Positions 1 to 5,843 of a stretch of DNA of 5,911 bases are shown here, one piece after another (positions within the stretch are counted from its first letter, which is position 1; each line of letters opens with the position of its first letter). Under the pieces are notes generated by a model. The model was given only the letters and a program-made list of their open reading frames with translations. It ran no database searches and had not been told where the DNA came from. The stretch spans positions 1 to 5,911 of the forward strand of contig JAICRA010000105.1 of the NCBI GenBank assembly GCA_025937615.1, read 5' to 3'. The stretch is from Thermomicrobiales bacterium (GTDB lineage Bacteria; Chloroflexota; Chloroflexia; Thermomicrobiales; UBA6265). A program made the position numbers and the translations under genes.

Positions 1-585
1 ATCGCCATTCCCAGGATTGCCGTTGCCGGCATCGACATAGCTCGGTTCGGCGAAGTTGGGCTCCGGCGCGAGGTTGCTGGGGCCCGGGCCGCTGTTTCCG
101 GCATTCATGCCGGGATTGGACGCGCCGTTGCCGGCATCGACGTAACTGGGTTGCGGCGCGTTGAAGCTCGGTTCTGGTGCGGTGTAGCTGGGTTCTGGTG
201 CAGCGTAGCCAGGATCGATCCCGGGATCGGCAAAGCCGGGTTGCGGCGCGCTGTAGCTCGGTTCCGGCGCACTGTAGTTGGGTTCGATGCCCGGATCGGG
301 CGCAACATAGCCAGGATCGACATAGCCGGGATCGACGTAGCTAGGTTCGACATAGCTGGGTTCCGGCGCGACGTAGCCGGCATCGACGCCAGGATCCACG
401 TAGTTGGGTTCCGGCGCAACGTAACCGGGATCCACGTAGCCAGGATCGACGCCGCCATCCGGCGCGCTGTAGCCGGGATCAATGCCGGTATCGGGTGCGG
501 CGTAGCCAGGATCGACGTTGCCGGCGTCGACGTAGCCGGGATCGATGGAATTAGCATCGGGCGCGACGTAGTTGGCATCCGGCGC
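1..585 (-). repeat. Tyr/Asp/Pro/Gly low-complexity repeat tail
   Basis: From about residue 757 to the window edge the protein is built of short units, chiefly YVDPG (5 residues), Y-x-AP(E/D/Q)P(S/N/G) (7 residues) and I/V-DPG (4 residues), giving 15-, 21- and 12-bp DNA units in irregular order. The tail is acidic, contains no Lys, Arg, Cys or Trp, and carries a Tyr or Phe every 5-7 residues. It should be disordered or an extended spacer. The last 40 residues shift towards Asn/Gly (DAGNGN). Such arrays often vary in length between strains. Confidence 0.85.
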
Positions 586-2853
586 ACCGGCGTCGGACGG
601 CGACTGGACGCCAGTGTCTGGCGCCGACGCAACGTTGCCGTCGCTGGGTAGCGAATCGGTGCCGCCACTAGGCGCCTGGACGAGCTCGGCGGGCGGCTCC
701 ATGGAGCCGTCGCTCGACGCCTGAATGGAGTCAGCGGGCGCCGGTTCGACGGCGAGCCCACCGTTCACCATGAGCGCTGGCTGCTCGCTGGCCTCGAGCG
801 TCTCGATCTTGCTTGGTGGCGCCTCGCTGGTGCCGCCACCGTTGACCGCCATCGGCTCGACGTCAGACCTATCGGCCTCGTCGGCGCCGCCTTGCCTGAG
901 CTCCACATCGGCGTGGTCGCGGTCGCCACGGACGAGCCAGTGGTCATCATGGTTGCGGTCGGGGGCCACGAACCAGACGCCGCTGCTGATCACGATCGGG
1001 TTGCTGACGATGGCGACGTTGCCGCTACTAGAGCGAGCAATCGTGAGGTTGCCGACGAAGATGTTGCTCGGCCAGCCCCAGACGCCCTTGCCAAAGTGAT
1101 TCGGCCAGCGCCAATGGTCGTTCTTGTCGTCGTTCTTGCCGCGGTTGGGCCAGAGCCAGAACCAGTTGTTGATGTGACCGGGCCAGTGCCAGACGCCCCT
1201 GCTGATGAAGACCGGGTTGCTGGCGATGGCGACGTTGCCATTACCGGAGCCAGCGACGGTCAGGTTACCGACGCTGATGGTGCTGGGCCAGCCCCAGATG
1301 CCCTTGCCAAAGCGGTTGTGCCAAGACCAGTCCTCATCACGGTTGCGGTTCTGCCAGAACCAGTTATCGTTGCCACGGTTAGGCCAGAACCAGAACCTGT
1401 TGTTGATGTGACCGGGCCAGTGCCAGAGACCGCTGCTGATGAAGACAGGATTGCTGGCGATGGCGACGTTGCCCGTGCTACTGCGATCGGAGATCCGGAA
1501 CCAAAGCCCGGCACGGTTGCGGTCACGGTCCGCGAACCAATTGTCAGTACGACTGCCCTCAGGAGGCGAGACCCAGCCTCCGTCGCTGGTGCGGACGGGA
1601 CCGGCAGAAACGGCGAGGTCGTCGGTTCGCGCGGGGGCGGCGCGACTGGTGTAGAGATTGAGGCTAGTGCCACGGAGGATCGTTCCACCACTGGGCGAAA
1701 TGGGCTCGCAGCCAATGCCATCACCGTCGGCGTCCAATCCCCTGGGGTCCGGGGCGAGCACTGTGAAGTTGCGCTGGTCGGTAATCGAACATGGCTCAGC
1801 CAGCGGCCGCCCCGGTGCGATACAGGTGCGCTCGTCGGGGTAGGCCGGATCGCACCCCGTCCTGCCCCGCGTGACAGCATGCGCGAGATCGGTAGCCTCG
1901 CCCGCGTCAACCGCGGGCGCGCCTTCGGCCAGCTTGGCGGCGACCGAGGTCGGCACATTGACAAAGAGCACGGCGGCCCCGGCCACCGCCGAATCGAGCC
2001 GCACCGGGTTGGCATAGGGAACGCCGTTGACTTCCTGAGTGAGCGGCACATATCCGGACGGCAACGACTTCGGGTCTTCTTTGACCGTGACCTCGGAACC
2101 CAGGCCGATGCTCACCGCAAGTTTGCCGTCCGCGTCGGTCTGGAACGGGCTGCCGGAGAGCGGCTTCTCGTTCTCGGTGACGGCGATGGTCACTCCCTCG
2201 GCTGGCGCGCATCCGCTCGGCGCGGTGCCACTCGTGAAGTACGACGTCAGCGCCTCCGTTGCTGGCGCGTCGGCACACTGCAGCGCCACCACCGCGAGGT
2301 CGGTCGGCTCCCCTGCGCCGTCGGAAGTGCCTTGGGCCAGTTCGGTGACGACCGAGCTCGGCACGTTGACGAAGAGCACGGCGGCCCCGGCTACGGCCGG
2401 GTCGAGTCGCACCGGGTTGGCATAGGGGACTCCGTTGGCCTCTTGCGTGAGGGGTTCGTACCCGGCCGGAAGCGACTTCGGGTCTTCCCTGATTTCGATC
2501 GCTGAGCCCAGACCGACGGGGACCGCGGCCGTACCGGCGACGTCGGTCGTGAACGGGCTGCCAGAGACAGGATCCCCATTCTCCGTGACCGTGAGGGTCA
2601 CACCTACGGCGGGTGCGCACCTCGCTGGGAGGGTCGCATCGGCGAGGAACGACGTGAGCGCCTCCGCAACGGGGGCCTCAGCGCAGTGCAGCGCCACGAT
2701 TGCCAGATCAGTCCGCTCGCCGGTATCAGCAGAGGAGTCGTCCTGCGCTAGCGCGGCGACGGAGGCGGAGAATCGTGCTGGTAGGGGGGCACTCTGGACG
2801 GTAGCAACCAGGGCCAGTACGGCCGCCCAGGCGAGAGCGCGCTGCCTGATCAT
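1..2853 (-). CDS. Secreted mosaic repeat protein, C-terminus outside the window
   Basis: A single frame of 951 codons without a stop runs from the ATG at 2853 to the window edge, so the gene is 3'-partial. The start is supported by an AAAGGAG ribosome site 5 nt upstream and by a signal peptide directly after it (hydrophobic core at residues 6-18, likely cleavage after ALA at 34-36). In order the protein shows: two tandem 136-residue domains (about 48-165 and 184-301), a third-copy stub (321-324), an Excalibur-type motif (334-385), a Trp-rich repeat block (461-645), an acidic Ser/Ala/Pro linker (646-756) and a Tyr/Asp/Pro/Gly repeat tail (757 to the edge). It should be exported and may be wall-associated or matrix-forming. 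No enzyme motif, LPxTG signal or membrane anchor is visible, although an anchor could lie beyond the edge. The function is unknown; a structural, adhesive or matrix role is inferred from composition only. It lies downstream of a Crp/Fnr gene on the same strand. Confidence 0.9.
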   Translation of the reverse strand, partial: MIRQRALAWAAVLALVATVQSAPLPARFSASVAALAQDDSSADTGERTDLAIVALHCAEAPVAEALTSFLADATLPARCAPAVGVTLTVTENGDPVSGSPFTTDVAGTAAVPVGLGSAIEIREDPKSLPAGYEPLTQEANGVPYANPVRLDPAVAGAAVLFVNVPSSVVTELAQGTSDGAGEPTDLAVVALQCADAPATEALTSYFTSGTAPSGCAPAEGVTIAVTENEKPLSGSPFQTDADGKLAVSIGLGSEVTVKEDPKSLPSGYVPLTQEVNGVPYANPVRLDSAVAGAAVLFVNVPTSVAAKLAEGAPAVDAGEATDLAHAVTRGRTGCDPAYPDERTCIAPGRPLAEPCSITDQRNFTVLAPDPRGLDADGDGIGCEPISPSGGTILRGTSLNLYTSRAAPARTDDLAVSAGPVRTSDGGWVSPPEGSRTDNWFADRDRNRAGLWFRISDRSSTGNVAIASNPVFISSGLWHWPGHINNRFWFWPNRGNDNWFWQNRNRDEDWSWHNRFGKGIWGWPSTISVGNLTVAGSGNGNVAIASNPVFISRGVWHWPGHINNWFWLWPNRGKNDDKNDHWRWPNHFGKGVWGWPSNIFVGNLTIARSSSGNVAIVSNPIVISSGVWFVAPDRNHDDHWLVRGDRDHADVELRQGGADEADRSDVEPMAVNGGGTSEAPPSKIETLEASEQPALMVNGGLAVEPAPADSIQASSDGSMEPPAELVQAPSGGTDSLPSDGNVASAPDTGVQSPSDAGAPDANYVAPDANSIDPGYVDAGNVDPGYAAPDTGIDPGYSAPDGGVDPGYVDPGYVAPEPNYVDPGVDAGYVAPEPSYVEPSYVDPGYVDPGYVAPDPGIEPNYSAPEPSYSAPQPGFADPGIDPGYAAPEPSYTAPEPSFNAPQPSYVDAGNGASNPGMNAGNSGPGPSNLAPEPNFAEPSYVDAGNGNPGNGD
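919..1473 (-). repeat. Tryptophan-rich W-x-W tandem repeat, two full copies and a partial third
   Basis: Copies begin at residues 461, 539 and 611 (78 and 72 residues apart), each opening with GNVAI followed by SNP. A full copy has a hydrophobic strand-like start, WHWPGHINN, a run of W-x-W pairs separated by Asn/Arg/Asp/Gly, then FGKG(I/V)WGWPS and a closing (V)GNLT(V/I)A strand. Copies 1 and 2 hold 10 and 9 tryptophans in about 150 residues. The third copy loses the W-x-W core soon after its start and turns into a charged His/Asp/Arg stretch. The DNA copies share long identical stretches, for example around 1168-1194 and 1402-1428, so the duplication is recent or kept similar. I recognise no named family. 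Confidence 0.85.
1699..1854 (-). other. Excalibur-type calcium-binding module
   Basis: Residues 334-385 contain C334-D-P-A-Y-P, C344, a Pro-rich step, C355, then N-F-T-V and the signature D-P-R-G-L-D-A-D-G-D-G-I-G-C-E (369-383). The Asp ladder D374, D376, D378 with C382-E383 is the hallmark of the Excalibur domain, an extracellular EF-hand-like calcium site often paired with secreted nucleases, ComEC-like proteins and cell-wall proteins. The upstream CDPxYP...C segment is also a known companion of this motif in Chloroflexota and Actinobacteria. No nuclease domain is seen here, so the module is probably structural or binding. Confidence 0.75.
1951..2712 (-). repeat. Tandem duplication of a prealbumin/Cna-B-like domain, period 136 residues
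   Basis: Copy 1 covers residues 48-165 (2359-2712) and copy 2 residues 184-301 (1951-2304), 408 bp apart. Both start with TDLA, carry two cysteines at matching positions (C57/C79 and C193/C215), then a TVTEN-type strand, SGSPF, a Gly-Leu-Gly-Ser turn, EDPKSLP, GY, NGVPYANPVRLD and finish with LFVNVP. The paired cysteines probably form a disulfide in each copy. The strand pattern and the 'G-x-V-x-V-TENG-x-P' look recall prealbumin-like or Cna-B-like beta-sandwich domains of Gram-positive-type surface proteins. That family assignment is by resemblance only; the duplication is seen directly. The spacer after copy 2 again ends in TDLA (321-324), the start of a lost third copy. Confidence 0.85.
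2746..2853 (-). other. Signal peptide of the mosaic protein
   Basis: Residues 1-36 begin with basic residues (R3, R5), continue with an Ala/Leu/Val-rich hydrophobic stretch (6-18), and end in A-L-A before Q37-D38-D39, a typical AxA signal peptidase I site. There is no lipobox cysteine near the cleavage point, so this is not a lipoprotein signal. The stretch between the hydrophobic core and the ALA is rather long, so earlier cleavage is possible. Confidence 0.8.
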
Positions 2854-2858
2854 GCCAA

Positions 2859-2865
2859 CTCCTTT
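2859..2865 (-). promoter_or_regulatory. Ribosome binding site of the mosaic protein gene
   Basis: AAAGGAG on the minus strand lies 5 nt before the ATG at 2853. It fixes the start, since the frame stays open further upstream without a comparable site. Confidence 0.8.
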
Positions 2866-2898
2866 GATGGGTGCTGATGCGGTCTGGCGAGCGTGTTT

Positions 2899-2938
2899 GC
2901 TCGACACAATGCGTCCGCGAGGATCACTCCTGTCGAGC
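2899..2938. repeat. 8-bp perfect inverted repeat in the intergenic region
   Basis: GCTCGACA (2899-2906) and TGTCGAGC (2931-2938) are exact reverse complements separated by 24 nt. They lie 46 to 85 nt upstream of the mosaic protein start, between it and the Crp/Fnr gene. They could be a leader hairpin or a split operator. There is no T-run after the right or left arm, so a simple intrinsic terminator is unlikely. Confidence 0.5.
2918..2933. promoter_or_regulatory. Degenerate candidate Crp/Fnr-type operator before the mosaic protein gene
   Basis: The 16 bases read CGAGG-ATCACT-CCTGT. They match the better dyad at 3779-3794 in 10 of 16 positions, including GAGGAT and CCT in the same spacing. 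The centre is about 72 bp upstream of the start codon at 2853. The right half overlaps the arm of the 8-bp inverted repeat. The dyad itself is imperfect, so this is a weak candidate. Confidence 0.3.
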
Positions 2939-2977
2939 CATCTTACGTTGGCCTGATGGCCGGCGCAGCTAACTGCT

Positions 2978-3706
2978 TTACACCCCGCACCGGGGCGGCT
3001 CGGCGCGTAGGCCGGGCGCCATTGCCACCAATGCGCGTCGATCGCGGAGGGTGACGATATGCCGCCCGTCGACGGTCAGAAAATCGTTGTGCTTCCAGCT
3101 GACCAAAATCTGATTGACGCGCACCCGCGACGCTCCGACCAACGCCGCCAAATCGCCTTGAGTCAGCCGAAAAGGGATTCGGCAGCCACCATCTGGGGTG
3201 CCTTCGCCGTATGCGTCGGCCAGTGCGAGGAGTTGATCGGCAAGCCGACCTTCGACATCCAGCGTCGCCAGGGCGACGACGTGCGTATTCGCGAGGCGCA
3301 GCCGCCGGGAAAGAATGCCGGCCAGGTTGAAGCTCATCGTCGGCATGGAGCGCAGACAGTGCCAAAAGTCGGTGTGCGTGAGCCAGGCGACCGTGATTGG
3401 TTCCATCGCCACAACGGTGGCGGAGCGGCCGAGGCGGTCGACGAGGCTCATCTCTCCCACAACCTCGCCGGCGCGCAGAATGGCAAGGATGACCGGCGTG
3501 CCATCCGGGCCATCAATCTGCACCTTGACCGTGCCGGCGAGGAGGATATAGGCAACATCCCCGGGTTGCTCAGCCGTAAGGATGTCGGCGCCCGCGGGGA
3601 AGGTTTTCACGCCCAGCAGTTCATGAAGCTGGCGCTGCTCGGTCGGAGTCAGGCCGCGGAACAAGGGGATCGTCTCCGGGTCGATGGCATCGAGGAGTGG
3701 CGCCAT
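2978..3706 (-). CDS. Crp/Fnr-family transcriptional regulator
   Basis: A 242-residue protein of normal length for the family. Residues 15-120 form the effector domain of the cyclic-nucleotide-binding fold, with GEVVGEMSL (80-88) and R94-S95-A96 matching the phosphate-binding cassette pattern GExxGE...RSA. A long dimerisation helix follows (about 122-165). The C-terminal winged helix-turn-helix spans about 178-222, with LTQGDLAALVGASR and a recognition helix at 193-201. In E. coli CRP the base-contacting residues are R180, E181 and R185; here the first is kept (R194) but the others align with V195 and Q199, so the target site should differ. There is no N-terminal Cys cluster of the FNR iron-sulfur type. 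The ATG at 3706 is preferred over the upstream TTG at 3733 because GGAGGAG sits 7 nt before it. The effector is unknown; cAMP is possible but not shown. The stop is 124 bp upstream of the mosaic protein start. Confidence 0.93.
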   Translation of the reverse strand: MAPLLDAIDPETIPLFRGLTPTEQRQLHELLGVKTFPAGADILTAEQPGDVAYILLAGTVKVQIDGPDGTPVILAILRAGEVVGEMSLVDRLGRSATVVAMEPITVAWLTHTDFWHCLRSMPTMSFNLAGILSRRLRLANTHVVALATLDVEGRLADQLLALADAYGEGTPDGGCRIPFRLTQGDLAALVGASRVRVNQILVSWKHNDFLTVDGRHIVTLRDRRALVAMAPGLRAEPPRCGV

Positions 3707-3713
3707 GCCTGTT

Positions 3714-3720
3714 CTCCTCC
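3714..3720 (-). promoter_or_regulatory. Ribosome binding site of the Crp/Fnr gene
   Basis: GGAGGAG on the minus strand, 7 nt before the ATG at 3706. The alternative TTG start at 3733 has no comparable site, so this decides the start. Confidence 0.85.
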
Positions 3721-3778
3721 GACCGGCGATCAAGATCCCGCAGATCGGCGATCGGTGCTCTGCCTAGGGGGCGTCTTC

Positions 3779-3794
3779 TGAGGATATCACCTCA
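3779..3794. promoter_or_regulatory. Candidate Crp/Fnr-type operator TGAGG-N6-CCTCA
   Basis: A perfect 5-bp dyad with a 6-bp spacer, the same architecture as the CRP consensus TGTGA-N6-TCACA and sharing T, G and G of the half-site. Its centre is about 80 bp upstream of the Crp/Fnr ATG and about 124 bp upstream of the small divergent ORF. The kept recognition Arg (R194) would account for the conserved G at half-site position 2, and the changed neighbours for the rest. Autoregulation is inferred. Confidence 0.45.
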
Positions 3795-3896
3795 TCGTTG
3801 GGCGATTCGCGCGAAGCGTTGCCAGCTAAGGCGCGGCGGACAGCGTTCAAGAGGTAGGGGTGAAGCTTTTGCCGTACGATCCCCCATGACTCGCAC

Positions 3897-3903
3897 AAGG
3901 AGG
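3897..3903 (+). promoter_or_regulatory. Ribosome binding site of the 37-codon ORF
   Basis: AAGGAGG, a near-complete anti-16S complement, lies 7 nt before the ATG at 3911. It is the strongest reason to treat that short frame as a real or formerly real gene. Confidence 0.65.
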
Positions 3904-3910
3904 ATGCTTC

Positions 3911-4024
3911 ATGGAGCCGTTTCGCCTCTACGCCGCCACCGGCGATGCCGTCGCCCAGCTCGATAGCCGCAACGGAGACACCGTCATTGCCTCCCTCACC
4001 CTTGAGGGCCGCGGCGTCATGTAA
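3911..4024 (+). CDS. 37-residue ORF, possible truncated 5' end of a BNR/WD40-like repeat gene
   Basis: ATG at 3911 with an optimal ribosome site, stop TAA at 4022-4024, 37 residues. It starts MEPFRLYAATGDAVAQLDSR and ends in TLEGRGVM. There is no signal peptide or membrane segment. The 'RLYAATGDAVA-LD' opening resembles, from memory, the N-terminus of beta-propeller/BNR-repeat (exo-sialidase-like) proteins of Chloroflexota and Actinobacteria, which continue for several hundred residues. If so, this is a remnant. The +1 frame just after the end reads CRVASHRTIAWGA, which could be a decayed continuation of the usual 'C-VA--P------G' step. Equally it may be a genuine small protein or a leader peptide. 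It is transcribed away from the Crp/Fnr gene and may share the operator at 3779-3794. The family assignment is uncertain. Confidence 0.4.
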   Translation: MEPFRLYAATGDAVAQLDSRNGDTVIASLTLEGRGVM

Positions 4025-4391
4025 CACGTGCCGCGTGGCATCTCACCGGACCATCGCTTGGGGAGCAGTTGGTCACGCATCATAGAAGACCGGGCCTGAT
4101 CATAGGCTGTCGCCTGATCGGTCGCGAACGGAGGGCCAAGTGCTACTCAGCGACGAGATGCCCAGATTCGGTGCGACGCACTCATGGTGTTGAGCGATCG
4201 ATCATCTGCCGCTCCCAGTTCTTTGCGAGTGCGGCAATCCATGACCGTATCGAGGCCACCAGTAGTAGCCAGTTCCCGTTCTGCCACAATTGAGCCGTCG
4301 TCATGAGCAATAGGGGTCTTGGCCTGCGGCGCCGCGGGAGCGAAGACATCGTCACGGCCAGGTGGGGACCGTAACGGGAGGCTCGCAGGTT
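4025..4391. other. Intergenic stretch with no supportable gene
   Basis: No frame here has both a ribosome site and protein-like composition. It contains an 8-bp direct repeat GCCTGATC (4094-4101 and 4112-4119) and a near-palindrome GCCT-N6-AGGC (4094-4107). A 17-codon GTG frame at 4140 with GGAGG ahead of it is too short to call. No clear -35/-10 pair for the downstream membrane protein was found. The stretch may be decayed coding sequence continuing from the 37-codon ORF. Confidence 0.5.
4376..4381 (+). promoter_or_regulatory. Likely ribosome binding site of the channel-like gene
   Basis: GGGAGG lies 10 nt before the GTG at 4392. The spacing is slightly long, but the upstream GTG at 4362 has no purine-rich site at all, so the start at 4392 is favoured. 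Confidence 0.5.
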
Positions 4392-5777
4392 GTGGCCCAG
4401 AACGAATCGACGCTCCGGGACGATGCAGAGGCACTTACTCCCAGCGAGTCCTCCGTGTCGCCACGACGATCATGGGTGCGTCCGGTGGCCTTTGCCGTCC
4501 TCAGCGTCTCGCTGGCGCTCCTGGGTGCGGTGCTGTTCACGTACCTGCGTGATCACGGGTCGCTTGAGGTGGCACCTGGATCGCCTCAGGTTGGCCTAGG
4601 ATTGCTCGCTGGCACTTTGGCCGTCATGGCGCTCGCCGTGGTGGTCGTTCGTCCAGAGCGCGGAACCGTACGATCCCTTATTTGGACAGCGGTCAGTTGG
4701 TCGCTGACCTTGCTGCTGGGTCTCGTCCTGGCCTGGTCAGCAAACGCCAGCTTCGAGCGGCAAGACGACTGGCATGGCACGCCGATCCAGAACGAGACTG
4801 ATCTGAACACTTATCTCGTGCAGCACGTTCCGGAAGGGATCGACCCGATCCTCATTCCTACCGGGATCCTGGTCCAGTCGCTGGAGTTTCTCAACGGGGA
4901 CAACGTCCAAGTCACCGGCTATCTGTGGCAGCGCCTAGGACCGGATCTGCCGGATGACTTGGTCCCGGGAGTAGTGCTTCCCGAGGGCACGAAAGATTCC
5001 TATAAGCTGAGCGAGGCCTATCGGTACGAAGAGAACGGCGTCGAGACGGTCGGGTGGTATTTTGAGACGATACTGCGCGAGCCGTTCGAGTATGCCGAGT
5101 ACCCCTTCGACCAGCAGGACCTCTGGGTTCGCCTCTGGGCACGCGATTTCACCAAAAAAACGGTCCTCGTCCCTGACTTTGAATCCTATAGGTCTCTGGA
5201 TCCCAAGGCGTTGCCCGGACTAGAAAAGGAATTCGTCTACAGCGGCTGGACCCCGATCTACTCCGGGTTCTCCTTGGCCAATCAGCCGTATAGCACCTCC
5301 TTCGGGATCGGGACGGCCAGCCAGTACGTGGGCCTGCCTGAGATGAATTTCAATCTCATCCTCGATCGCAACTTCGCCGGTCCGTTCTTTGAGCACATGG
5401 TCTTCGTCATCGCGGTGATGATCCTCCTCTTCGGATTGCTGGCCCTCACTACCGACGACGAGGATCTCAAAGCCCGCTTCCAGCTCAGCACGGCGGGCGT
5501 CCTTGGTGCCGCCAGCGGTCTTCTCTTTGCGGTCATCCTGAAGCACAATCAGTTGCGATCCGTCGTTGGATCACCCGGCGTCAGCTACATCGAGGTGATT
5601 CCGATCCTGCTGTACGGTGTCATCGTGGTCGTGGTCCTGAACGCCATCCTGCTGGCGTCACCGTACAACGTAAAGCTCATCCATCGCCGAAGCAACTTGG
5701 TACCCGTGCTCGCCTATTGGCCGGTGGTGCTGGGGCTGCTGTTTGGTGTGACGTTGCTGGTCTTCTTTCGCTCGTAA
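4392..5777 (+). CDS. Pentameric ligand-gated ion channel-like membrane protein with three extra N-terminal helices
   Basis: A protein of 461 residues from GTG 4392 (471 from GTG 4362), without any cysteine. Three helices come first (about 31-51, 68-86, 94-115). A roughly 215-residue extracytoplasmic domain follows, with features matching prokaryotic channels such as GLIC: TGI-V...L (156-165), V-x-G-YLW (174-179), the YPFDQQ strand (237-242) and a Gly-Trp before the last strands (285-286). Four more helices follow (about 333-353, 362-383, 400-422, 436-458) in the M1-M4 spacing, with acidic TTDDEDLKAR between M1 and M2. Basic residues before helix 1 (PRR), after helix 2 (RPERGTVR) and between M3 and M4 (KLIHRR) give N-in/C-out topology and place the domain outside. 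GLIC-like channels have a signal peptide and only four helices, so the extension is unusual. M1 lacks the usual proline. Ligand and ion selectivity cannot be read. An unrelated seven-helix receptor remains possible. Confidence 0.75.
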   Translation: MAQNESTLRDDAEALTPSESSVSPRRSWVRPVAFAVLSVSLALLGAVLFTYLRDHGSLEVAPGSPQVGLGLLAGTLAVMALAVVVVRPERGTVRSLIWTAVSWSLTLLLGLVLAWSANASFERQDDWHGTPIQNETDLNTYLVQHVPEGIDPILIPTGILVQSLEFLNGDNVQVTGYLWQRLGPDLPDDLVPGVVLPEGTKDSYKLSEAYRYEENGVETVGWYFETILREPFEYAEYPFDQQDLWVRLWARDFTKKTVLVPDFESYRSLDPKALPGLEKEFVYSGWTPIYSGFSLANQPYSTSFGIGTASQYVGLPEMNFNLILDRNFAGPFFEHMVFVIAVMILLFGLLALTTDDEDLKARFQLSTAGVLGAASGLLFAVILKHNQLRSVVGSPGVSYIEVIPILLYGVIVVVVLNAILLASPYNVKLIHRRSNLVPVLAYWPVVLGLLFGVTLLVFFRS

Positions 5778-5825
5778 CCGTTGGTGGGACCCATCGCTGG
5801 AGGCAGTAGCCCATCGGTTCTCATA

Positions 5826-5843
5826 CCGCCCCAGCCTGGGCGG
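5826..5843. terminator. GC-rich stem-loop after the channel-like gene
   Basis: CCGCCC (5826-5831) pairs with GGGCGG (5838-5843) around a 6-nt loop, 48 nt after the stop at 5777. No T-run follows on either strand, so it is at best a weak or factor-assisted terminator. The rest of 5778-5911 holds no gene; a 10-bp palindrome ATCGGCCGAT lies at 5879-5888. Confidence 0.35.

Noticed and set aside
105..761. 218-codon minus-strand ORF rich in Arg, Thr and Pro
   Set aside because: It is another frame of the repeat tail; its low-complexity Arg/Pro/Thr composition is what a frame-shifted GC-rich repeat gives.
1260..2051. 263-codon minus-strand ORF overlapping the mosaic gene
   Set aside because: Shifted frame of the same coding strand, Pro/Ser/Arg-rich, without domains; the true frame shows clear repeats and motifs over the same bases.
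892..2505. 537-codon ORF on the plus strand
   Set aside because: It is codon-for-codon antisense to the mosaic protein; it stays open because that gene rarely uses TTA, CTA or TCA codons. It has no domain pattern and no ribosome site worth noting.
2983..2995. CCCCG-CAC-CGGGG hairpin at the end of the Crp/Fnr gene as a terminator
   Set aside because: It lies inside the last codons, has a 3-nt loop and is not followed by a T-run on the minus strand, so termination there is not supported.
3059..3781. 240-codon plus-strand ORF
   Set aside because: Antisense to the Crp/Fnr gene, whose product is unmistakable.
3764..4027. 87-codon minus-strand ORF antisense to the 37-codon ORF
   Set aside because: No convincing ribosome site or protein-like pattern; it overlaps the candidate operator and the small ORF.
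4094..4119. GCCTGATC direct repeat as an iteron or operator array
   Set aside because: Only two 8-bp copies occur, with no further copies or associated replication gene; chance is a sufficient explanation.
4304..4374. 23-codon ATG frame before the channel-like gene
   Set aside because: No ribosome site, very short, and Arg/Gly-rich composition typical of random GC-rich frames.
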